DNA from: Psychroflexus gondwanensis ACAM 44
GTDB lineage: Bacteria > Bacteroidota > Bacteroidia > Flavobacteriales > Flavobacteriaceae
Direction of reading: 5' to 3'
DNA length: 64,000 nucleotides
Assembly: GCF_000355905.1 (NCBI RefSeq)
Contig: NZ_APLF01000008.1
Span: 1 to 64,000, forward strand
A program made the translations under genes and the position numbers. This document shows positions 25,641 through 33,266 of this stretch, piece after piece. The notes beneath the pieces are model-generated. The model was not told the DNA's origin. It worked only from the letters and a program-made list of their open reading frames with translations, and made no database searches. Positions within the stretch are counted from its first letter, which is position 1; every line of letters starts with the position of its first letter.

Positions 25641-26505
25641 AAAAAATTATGCAGGAATTCCAGACAAGTATGCCCGTATCGACGAGGCGAAAGTCGTTTT
25701 AATTCCAGTTCCTTATGATGGAACAAGTTCTTGGCAAAAAGGAGCAGATAAAGGGCCGGAGGCTTTTCTTGAAGCTTCGGAAAATATGGAGCTGTACGAT
25801 ATTGAAACTCGTACTGAAGTCTATAAAAAAGGCATTTACCTTGCCCCAGCAGTTTCAGAGAATAGCTCTCCAGAAAAAATGGTAGAGGCAGTGCATAAAA
25901 CCACTAAGACTTATATCAATCAAGATAAATTCGTCACTATTTTTGGCGGAGAACATTCGGTTTCTATAGGAACCATAAGGGCTTTTCATGAACATTTTCC
26001 AGACCTAACTGTTGTTCAATTAGATGCTCATGCAGACTTGAGGCCTTCTTATGAAGGGAGTGCTTGCAATCATGCCTGTGCCCTTCATGAAGCTAGCAAA
26101 AAAGGGAATCTTCTTCAAGTTGGTATTCGGTCTATGGATGTTTCTGAAGTAGAGCATATGGATGAAAATCGGGTTTATTTTGCTCAAGACTTATATGAAG
26201 ATTGGACTGAAGATGCTATTGGACAAATGACCCCCAATGTTTTTATCACGATAGATCTAGATGCTTTTGATCCTTCTATTATGCCTTCTACAGGAACTCC
26301 AGAACCAGGTGGACTTTTTTGGTACGAGACTTTAGAATTCTTAAAAGAAATTTTTAAAAAGAAAAATGTGGTTGGATTTGATATTGTTGAACTCTGTCCT
26401 AATGAAAATGATAAATCTTCAGACTTTCTTGCAGCTAAATTGTATTATAAAATGTTGAGCTATAAGTTTAAATATGAAAATGGATCTGAAGAAGATGAGG
26501 AGTAG
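25630..26505 (+). CDS. speB: Agmatinase
   Basis: The 291-residue member of the ureohydrolase family cleaves agmatine to putrescine and urea. All manganese-ligand motifs are visible: GGEHSVSIG near residue 108, QLDAHADLRPSYEG near 134, and ITIDLDAFDPS near 211, followed by STGTPEPGG. The start lies inside the end of speA. The coding sequence is followed within about 10 bases by purine-rich tract 2. Confidence 0.9.
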   Translation: MAFKKNYAGIPDKYARIDEAKVVLIPVPYDGTSSWQKGADKGPEAFLEASENMELYDIETRTEVYKKGIYLAPAVSENSSPEKMVEAVHKTTKTYINQDKFVTIFGGEHSVSIGTIRAFHEHFPDLTVVQLDAHADLRPSYEGSACNHACALHEASKKGNLLQVGIRSMDVSEVEHMDENRVYFAQDLYEDWTEDAIGQMTPNVFITIDLDAFDPSIMPSTGTPEPGGLFWYETLEFLKEIFKKKNVVGFDIVELCPNENDKSSDFLAAKLYYKMLSYKFKYENGSEEDEE

Positions 26506-26519
26506 AGTTTAGACGGTGG

Positions 26520-27172
26520 ATAGAGAGGGTTGATAAAATAGAAAAAAGAGAATAGAGCAAGGAGAGAAAAGAGGAAAATAGAACAGGGAGAAGGAAGAGA
26601 GAGAAAATAGAAAAAAGAGCAAAGAGGAAAATAGAGAATAGATAATAGAAAAAAGAGAGAGAAAATAGAGAAATTAGAAAAAAGAGCAAAGAGGAAAAGA
26701 GAAAAAAAGAGAATAGAGAATAGTGAGAAAATAGAAAAAAGAGGAAGATAGAGAAAATAGAGAATAGAACAAGGAGAGGGAAGAGAGAGAAAATAGAGAA
26801 ATTAGAAAAAAGAGCAAAGAGGAAAATAGAAAAAAAAGAGAATAGAGAATAGTGAGAAAATAGAAAAAAGAGGAAGATAGAGAAAATAGAGAATAGAACA
26901 AGGAGAGGGAAGAGAGAGAAAATAGAAAAAAGAGAATAGAGCAAGGAGAGAGAAATTAGAAAAAAAAAGAGAATAGAGAATAGGGAGAAAATAGAAAAAA
27001 GAACAAGGAGGAAAATAGAGAATAGAACAAGGAGAGGGAATAGGGAGAAAATAGAAAAAAGAGCATAGAGCAAGGAGAGAGAGAATAGAATAAGTAGAAA
27101 ACAGGAACAAAGAGAGAGAAAATAGAGAATAGAAAAAAGAGGATAGAGAAAGAAAATAGAACTAGGGGATGT
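26520..27172 (+). repeat. Purine-rich low-complexity tract 2
   Basis: About 650 bases made almost only of A and G with regular ATA, built from variants of GAAAATAGAAAAAAGAG, GAATAGAGCAAGGAGAG and GGAAGAGAGAGAAAATAG. A longer internal duplication has a period of about 129 bases (for example GAGGAAGATAG at 26741 and 26870). C is nearly absent and T occurs mostly as single bases. It fills the gap between speB and the four-helix-bundle gene. The long minus-strand frames are composition artefacts. Confidence 0.92.
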
Positions 27173-27243
27173 AAGTGCAAAAAAATGATTTAAGTACTGA
27201 TGAAAATTTAAAGTTGAGTGTATTGTTATTAAAATCAATTCCG

Positions 27244-27597
27244 ATGGCTAAAAGGCACAACTATAAAAATTTGAGTATTTGGAAATTGGGTCTTGAAATT
27301 GCTTTCAATGTTTCTGATATTATAAAAAAATTCCCCGAAATTGAAAGATTTGCACTCTCCGATCAAATGAATCGTTGTTCGATTTCTATACCCAGTAATA
27401 TAGCTGAAGGTTCCGCTAGAAGTCAAAAAAGCTTTAAATATTATGTAAATATAGCAATGGGGTCTTCTTTTGAATTAGGCACACAATTACTTATTGCCAA
27501 GCATAGAGCATATATTACAGAAGCCGAATTTGAAATGATAGAGGCTAAGATTGAACATTTTCAAAGAATGGCATCTGGTTTTCAAAATCAGCTTTAA
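27244..27597 (+). CDS. Four-helix-bundle protein (23S rRNA IVP / S23 family)
   Basis: The 117-residue protein has the family's opening YKNLSIWKLGLEIAFNVSDI, the central SDQMNRCSISIPSNIAEG (about 42-59), and helices ending EFEMIEAKIEHFQRMASGF. Known members are encoded in 23S rRNA intervening sequences or as stand-alone genes of unclear function; the related Avd protein serves diversity-generating retroelements. Here it is alone. A GTG 69 bases upstream is in frame but the ATG gives the conserved N-terminus. Purine-rich tracts of about 650 bp lie on both sides, beginning within 3 bases of its stop. Confidence 0.88.
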   Translation: MAKRHNYKNLSIWKLGLEIAFNVSDIIKKFPEIERFALSDQMNRCSISIPSNIAEGSARSQKSFKYYVNIAMGSSFELGTQLLIAKHRAYITEAEFEMIEAKIEHFQRMASGFQNQL

Positions 27598-27599
27598 GT

Positions 27600-28262
27600 T
27601 AGGGAGAAGGACGGGAGAACAAAGACAAGAGAACAAGGAGAAAAGAACAAAGACAAGAGAACAAGGAGAAGAGAATAAAGAACAAGGAGAAGAGAATAGA
27701 ACAAAGAAGAACAAGGAGAAGAGAAAAAAAGAACAAAGAGAAGAGAAAATAGAAAAAAGAACAAAGAGAAGAGAAAATAGAAAAAAGAACAAAGAAGAGA
27801 ACAAAGAAGAAAGAACAACAAAGAACAAAGAACAAAGAAGAACAAAGACTGGAAGAACAAGGAGAAGAGAAAAAAAGAACAAGGAGAAGAGAAAATAGAA
27901 AAAAGAACAAAGAGAAGAGAACAAGTAGAAAAGAACAAAGAGAAGAGAACAAGGAGGAAAGAACAAAGATAGGAGAACAAGGAGAAAAGAATAAAAAACA
28001 AAGAACAAAGACAAGAGAACAAAGAACAAAGACAAGAGAACAAAGACAAGAGAACAAAGAACAAAGACTAGCAAAACAGAGACAAGAAGAACAAAGATTA
28101 GAAGAGAAAAAAGGTGGAAGAATAAGGAGAAAAGAACAAAGAAAAGAACAAAGAAGAGAACAAAGAAGAGAACAAAGAACAAAGACTAGCAAAGCAGAGA
28201 AGAAAGAACAAAGAAGAACAAAGACAAAGAAAGACAGAGAATAAAGAAAATAGAGTAAAGAA
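27600..28262 (+). repeat. Purine-rich low-complexity tract 3
   Basis: About 660 bases of A/G-rich units dominated by GAACAAAGA, GACAAGAGAACAAGGAGAA and GAAAATAGAAAAAAGAACAA. Unlike tract 2, C recurs once per unit. It begins immediately after the four-helix-bundle gene and ends about 140 bases before the deoxyhypusine-synthase-like gene. A plus-strand open frame through it gives only Glu/Lys/Arg/Asn/Gln/Thr and is not credible as a protein. Confidence 0.92.
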
Positions 28263-28404
28263 GTTAACCAATAAAAAAAATAGGTTTTTTAAAAAGGTAT
28301 TCAATGCCTAAAATCTATTTCTATAGAAATTTAAATATAATTACAAAACTCCTTTTTCTTAGTTCTAACTATTTTTCTATTGTTTAAATTATATAAAAAA
28401 AATT

Positions 28405-29373
28405 ATGAGTAAACCTATTACAGATTTTATTGAAAAGTACTATCTCCATTTTAATGCGGCTAGCTTAGTTGATGCTGCCAAAGGATACGAAAAGCAATTG
28501 GAGGGTGGGGCAAAAATGTTGGTGTCTTTAGCTGGTGCAATGAGTACGGCTGAACTTGGTAAAATATTTGCTGAGATGATTCGTCAGGACAAGGTGCATA
28601 TCATTTCTTGTACTGGAGCCAATTTAGAAGAAGACATCATGAACTTAGTGGCTCATTCTCATTATAAGCGTGTTCCAGAATACCGAGATTTGACACCTCA
28701 AGACGAATGGAATTTATTAGAAAAGGGTTTAAATAGAGTTACTGACACTTGTATTCCTGAAGAAGAAGCCTTTAGGCGTATACAGAAGCATATCGTTAAA
28801 ATTTGGAAAGAGGCGGAAGCAAACGGAGAACGTTATTTACCTCATGAGTATATGTATAAACTTCTGCTTTCGGGAGTTTTGGAAGAGCATTACGAAATTG
28901 ATATTAAAGACTCCTGGATGTATGCTGCTGCAGAAAAGAACTTGCCTATTGTAGTCCCAGGATGGGAAGATAGCACGATGGGAAATATATTTGCTAGCTA
29001 TGTCATGAAAGGAGAGCTTAAGGCCTCTACGGTTAAATCTGGGATTGAGTATATGACGTTTCTAGCCGATTGGTACACCGAAAATTCTAAACAAGGCATA
29101 GGATTTTTCCAAATTGGAGGCGGTATTGCTGGTGATTTTCCTATTTGTGTAGTTCCAATGCTTTACCAAGATATGGAAAGAACCGATACTCCTTTTTGGA
29201 GTTATTTCTGTCAAATATCAGATTCTACGACAAGTTATGGATCGTATTCTGGAGCAGTTCCTAATGAGAAAATCACTTGGGGAAAACTGGATATGAATAC
29301 TCCAAAATTTATTATTGAAAGTGACGCTACTATAGTAGCACCGTTAATTTTTGCTTACCTATTGGAGATGTAA
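28405..29373 (+). CDS. Deoxyhypusine synthase-like enzyme (possible homospermidine synthase)
   Basis: The 322-residue NAD-dependent enzyme is of the deoxyhypusine synthase fold. It contains SLAGAMSTAELGK, the HIISCTGANLEED nucleotide-binding segment (about 65-78), IGFFQIGGGIAGDFPI near 232, and PNEKITWGKLD near 292, where the WGK lysine matches the catalytic lysine of eukaryotic DHS. Bacteria lack eIF5A, so the known alternative is transfer of an aminobutyl group to another polyamine. The upstream arginine decarboxylase and agmatinase supply putrescine and support that role, but the product is inferred. Confidence 0.8.
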   Translation: MSKPITDFIEKYYLHFNAASLVDAAKGYEKQLEGGAKMLVSLAGAMSTAELGKIFAEMIRQDKVHIISCTGANLEEDIMNLVAHSHYKRVPEYRDLTPQDEWNLLEKGLNRVTDTCIPEEEAFRRIQKHIVKIWKEAEANGERYLPHEYMYKLLLSGVLEEHYEIDIKDSWMYAAAEKNLPIVVPGWEDSTMGNIFASYVMKGELKASTVKSGIEYMTFLADWYTENSKQGIGFFQIGGGIAGDFPICVVPMLYQDMERTDTPFWSYFCQISDSTTSYGSYSGAVPNEKITWGKLDMNTPKFIIESDATIVAPLIFAYLLEM

Positions 29374-29487
29374 TTTTAGTAATCTCTTTGCTAATTTTAC
29401 ATCAAAACCTTCAGAACTCATCTTCACTCTAGACGTTGCTTTAAAGTGAAGCTGAGTAGTGAAGCTTATTTTCTGAAAGCTTATAGC

Positions 29488-29495
29488 TAACTTTG
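29488..29495 (+). promoter_or_regulatory. -7 element of the GNAT-nitrilase gene
   Basis: TAACTTTG matches TAnnTTTG, 88 bases before the start codon. No correctly spaced TTG. A separate promoter here would uncouple the fusion gene from the DHS-like gene. Confidence 0.35.
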
Positions 29496-29583
29496 CACAA
29501 AATCTATTTAAAAAAAATTGTCAAGATTTTCTTCTGAAATTAATTCATATTAATTTTTAGATGTTAACCCAAATTACTTTTAT

Positions 29584-31122
29584 ATGTCCACTGAGAATTC
29601 TCCGAAAATTGAACAAATTGAATTAAAATACCTTTCCTTAAAAGATTTTGAGGCATTGAAAGAAGTCTTTATTGAAATTTATGGAGATTCTCCAGATGCG
29701 TATTGGAGAAAGGATGAGTTGAGGGGTTTGATAGATGTTTTCCCTGAAGGTCAAGTGGTGATTTTAATCAATGGGGACTTAGCTGGTTGTGCTTTTTCGA
29801 TAATAGTAGATTATGGAAAGTTGTCTGACCACCATACTTACGATGATATTGCTGGGGACAGAAAATTTAAAAACCACACCGAATTTGGTGACATGCTTTA
29901 CGGAATTGATGTCATTATAAAAAAAGAATATCGAGGTTTAAAGCTAGGAAGACGTCTTTACGATTACAGGAAAGAATTGACGGAGCAGCTGAACCTCAAG
30001 GGAATTGTCTTTGGTGGGCGAATCCCCAATTATTATAAGGTTTCTCATGAAATCACTCCCAAAGAATACATCCAAAAAGTGAGAACTAAGGAAATAAACG
30101 ATCCCGTTTTAAATTTTCAATTGTCCAATGACTTTAGGCCTGTCCGGATCTTATCCAACTATCTAGATGGAGACACAGACTCTAAGGAATATGCAGTGCT
30201 CATGCAATGGGACAACATTTATTATGAAAAAGAAACCAAAGTCCCTACCAGCCAAAAAAGCGAAGTAAGACTTGGGTTGGTCCAATGGCAGATGCGCTCC
30301 TACCGCAGCTTGGAAGAATTACTTCATCAGGTAGAGTATTTTGTAGAATCGCTTTCGGGCTACCGATCGGATTTTGCTTTGTTCCCTGAGTTTTTTAATG
30401 CGCCTTTGATGTCCAAGTACAACCACTTGAGCGAACCCGACGCGATTAGAGAATTGGCTAAGTATACCGAGCCTATCAAAAATAAAATGTCCGAGTTATC
30501 TATTGCTTACAACATCAATATTATTTCAGGAAGTATGCCTGAAGTGATTAATCACAAGCTATACAATGTTGGCTATTTATGTAAGAGAGACGGGACTACA
30601 GAACGCTATGAGAAGATACACGTCACTCCAGATGAAGCCAAGATTTGGGGAATGCAAAGAGGAAGTGAGTTTAAGGTTTTTGATACCGATTGTGGTAAAA
30701 TAGGGATCTTGATTTGCTATGATGTTGAGTTTCCAGAACTCTCTAGGATTTTGGCTAAAGAAGGAATGGATATTCTTTTTGTTCCCTTCCTCACCGATAC
30801 TCAAAATGGTTTTTCCAGAGTGAAACTTTGCGCCCAAGCTAGAGCCGTAGAAAATGAATGCTATGTGGCTATTGCAGGAAGTGTAGGTAATTTACCAAAG
30901 GTCCATAATATGGATATTCAATACGCTCAGTCTGCCGTTTTCACCCCTTCAGATTTTGCTTTTCCTAGTGATGGGATTAAAGCCCAGACTACACCAAATA
31001 CGGAGATGATCTTGATTGCCGATGTCGACCTATTGGCTTTAAGAGAACTCCATAATTTTGGAAGTGTCAAAAACTTAAAGGATATTAGAAACGACCTGTA
31101 TACGTTGACCAGGAAAGAGTAG
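29584..31122 (+). CDS. GNAT acetyltransferase - carbon-nitrogen hydrolase fusion
   Basis: The 512-residue two-domain protein has an N-terminal GNAT domain (about 8-215) with KEYRGLKLGRRLYDYR as the acetyl-CoA loop. The nitrilase-superfamily domain (about 225-510) has its catalytic Glu in ALFPEFFNAP, Lys in YEKIHVTPDE and Cys in GILICYDVEFPE. The superfamily hydrolyses amides, including N-carbamoylputrescine. Next to polyamine genes, an acylated polyamine or amino acid is a plausible substrate, but this is inference. The last 111 bases are duplicated at 37255-37365. Confidence 0.88.
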   Translation: MSTENSPKIEQIELKYLSLKDFEALKEVFIEIYGDSPDAYWRKDELRGLIDVFPEGQVVILINGDLAGCAFSIIVDYGKLSDHHTYDDIAGDRKFKNHTEFGDMLYGIDVIIKKEYRGLKLGRRLYDYRKELTEQLNLKGIVFGGRIPNYYKVSHEITPKEYIQKVRTKEINDPVLNFQLSNDFRPVRILSNYLDGDTDSKEYAVLMQWDNIYYEKETKVPTSQKSEVRLGLVQWQMRSYRSLEELLHQVEYFVESLSGYRSDFALFPEFFNAPLMSKYNHLSEPDAIRELAKYTEPIKNKMSELSIAYNINIISGSMPEVINHKLYNVGYLCKRDGTTERYEKIHVTPDEAKIWGMQRGSEFKVFDTDCGKIGILICYDVEFPELSRILAKEGMDILFVPFLTDTQNGFSRVKLCAQARAVENECYVAIAGSVGNLPKVHNMDIQYAQSAVFTPSDFAFPSDGIKAQTTPNTEMILIADVDLLALRELHNFGSVKNLKDIRNDLYTLTRKE

Positions 31123-31133
31123 GGTAAAAGAAG

Positions 31134-33125
31134 CTAAATTGTTTTATCAATATTGGAGATGAATTCATTAAGAGTTTGCTCTTTAGCGATAAACAATTTT
31201 TTCTTAAGTCTATATTTATGTTGATTCACAGATTTCGGCGAAATATTAAGGTATGTTGAGATCTCTTTTGTGTTATATTTTTGTCGGAGTAGGACGCAAT
31301 ACAAGATATCCTGTTCGGTCAAGTTTGGAGTTATTTCTTCTAGAGCAGACATAAAATGAGGCGAAATAGATTCTAACAAGCCTTTAAGGCTATTATTGAA
31401 TTTGGTAATAACTTCATTGGTTTGTAATTTTTTAATCAAGTGGCTTGCATCATTCACATTTTTATCTTTCAAGGCTGATAAAACTTCACCTAATAACTTT
31501 TCGCTAGATTGCTTCTCTAGTTTAGCAGCTTCTACTTCAAGTTGTTTTTGTTTTAGCTGTAGCTGAAGTACTTGCTTGCGTTTTACTTCATTATCGTATG
31601 CTAATTTAAGTATGTCTTCGTCTTTTTCCTTACTCCTCATTAGATTCTCTTTCAATCGATGTTCAGTCAACAATTTATGATAATGAGTTTCTTTCAATTG
31701 GAGCTTCGTTATTAAGACTTGCTTTTGCTTGCGTTTATAGATATAATAAGACATTAGAGAGATAAGCACAAAACAAATAGAAGTACTCAATAATTTAATT
31801 TGATAAGAATGCTCCTCGTTTATTATATTCAAAGTTGCTAATTTTTGTTTTTTATCGTAATTGGTTAAGTATAAATCCACATTGGCCTGCTTCTCTTCTA
31901 TGCTAAGTTGATTGCTGATTTTTTGATAATTATTTTGCATTAAGCTGTATTTGAGAACACTGTCATTGTTGGGAAGGCGCGAATAATAATCAACTAATGC
32001 TGAATTTATTTTTAGTTTGTTTTTTAAGTTTTCCACGGCTAATAATCCCGTTAAACTATCAATAACTTGAACATGACTAAACGCTGTGCCATTTTCAGAT
32101 TTCAGGTTTTGTAGTTGATATCTTTGCATAATACTGTGCGCAAGTAACAAGCCAGGTGCATGATGAATTTTACGCTTGTTCGTGTAAAAATAATTGATAG
32201 AGTTAATTAGAGATTCGGTGGCCAGTTGAGGGTTTTTTTCTAAATGTACTTTAGCTTTCAGTCGTTCTACAAAATGGTAGCGAGAGCTATTATCTGCTTT
32301 TTTATAAATAGATTGTGCTTTCTGAAAGTATTCCATCGCGGTTTCAGCTTCTTTTTGGAGTTGGTAATGCGTAAGTGCTTTAAACTCATAACTCACAGCC
32401 AGTCCAATTTTGTGCTTAAATTCGGGAAGAAATATCCCAATGGCAGAATCGGCATAGATTTCAGAATTTTCATAGTCTTTTAAAGTATAGTAACTGCTGC
32501 TTAAGGACTTTAAAACATGACCAGTTTTGAGTCGGTTTTTTGGATAATCTAAATTTTGAGCTACCTTTAAGGCTTGCATCAAATAAAAAATACTAGAGTT
32601 ATAATCGTTGTGGCTATCCGCACATTTTGAACGTTTTAGGAAGAAATTATAGGATTTGATCGTATTCGGTAAAGTCTTACCGAAAAATCTGGTTTGATCA
32701 TCTAGAAAATTGCAGGCCTCTTTTACACCACTGTTATATCGTAGATAAGTAAACTTTAAATTGGTAAAATGTATCCCTTTAGCTATGTCCTTATCTTTAA
32801 GTTCTATTTGATTCAAAAGTTCACCTAGAAATTCAAAAAATGAAGTTCCGTTGGTTTTCATATTTGATTGATAAAGCAAATAAGAAAGATGATCTAATCT
32901 AGAAGATATCTTAGATTTTTCTTCAAAAAGGTCTAGAAACAGTTTCGTATATTTTTCACGGTTTTCCAAATTACAAAATGCTTTTTGTAGGTAAGGATGT
33001 ACTGTTCGATATTGATTTTCAGTAGTTAATTTCTTATACTCATGGATTGATAATGCAGCTGAACAATCTGGATATGTATAGGCGTAGGAAGAATAAATTA
33101 AAAAACAGACTAGGATATATTTCAT
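31134..33125 (-). CDS. Membrane-bound TPR sensor with LuxR-type HTH
   Basis: The 663-residue protein has a signal peptide or first helix (residues 1-16) and a long helical periplasmic region with TPR-like repeats (about 150-430). A transmembrane helix (LLSTSICFVLISLMSYYIY, near 450) and a cytoplasmic coiled coil rich in Gln/Lys/Leu (about 480-560) follow. The C-terminal HTH contains LTEQDILYCVLLRQKYNTKE and ISTYLNISPKSVNQHKYRLK. This is a one-component regulator that signals from periplasm to DNA. It is divergent from the adhesin gene, which is its most likely target, and converges with the GNAT-nitrilase gene 11 bases away. Confidence 0.85.
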   Translation of the reverse strand: MKYILVCFLIYSSYAYTYPDCSAALSIHEYKKLTTENQYRTVHPYLQKAFCNLENREKYTKLFLDLFEEKSKISSRLDHLSYLLYQSNMKTNGTSFFEFLGELLNQIELKDKDIAKGIHFTNLKFTYLRYNSGVKEACNFLDDQTRFFGKTLPNTIKSYNFFLKRSKCADSHNDYNSSIFYLMQALKVAQNLDYPKNRLKTGHVLKSLSSSYYTLKDYENSEIYADSAIGIFLPEFKHKIGLAVSYEFKALTHYQLQKEAETAMEYFQKAQSIYKKADNSSRYHFVERLKAKVHLEKNPQLATESLINSINYFYTNKRKIHHAPGLLLAHSIMQRYQLQNLKSENGTAFSHVQVIDSLTGLLAVENLKNKLKINSALVDYYSRLPNNDSVLKYSLMQNNYQKISNQLSIEEKQANVDLYLTNYDKKQKLATLNIINEEHSYQIKLLSTSICFVLISLMSYYIYKRKQKQVLITKLQLKETHYHKLLTEHRLKENLMRSKEKDEDILKLAYDNEVKRKQVLQLQLKQKQLEVEAAKLEKQSSEKLLGEVLSALKDKNVNDASHLIKKLQTNEVITKFNNSLKGLLESISPHFMSALEEITPNLTEQDILYCVLLRQKYNTKEISTYLNISPKSVNQHKYRLKKKLFIAKEQTLNEFISNIDKTI

Positions 33126-33266
33126 GTTTCAAAAGTAGAAAAAAATCGAAAATAATTTAGAAGCAAAAAATAAAAATTAAAGGCAATAATATTTATTGTA
33201 GACTAATTGTAGATTAATGGATTAACGAAATATTCCTTTTAAAAATTAGTTTTGGTAAAAAAAACC

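Noticed and set aside
27244-27597. Diversity-generating retroelement accessory protein (Avd)
   Set aside because: The fold is similar, but no reverse transcriptase, template repeat or variable repeat was found nearby.
26468-28304. Overlapping open frames on both strands in tracts 2 and 3, including a Glu/Lys/Arg-rich plus-strand frame
   Set aside because: Several frames are open at once over the same DNA, the hallmark of low-complexity sequence rather than of a coding region.
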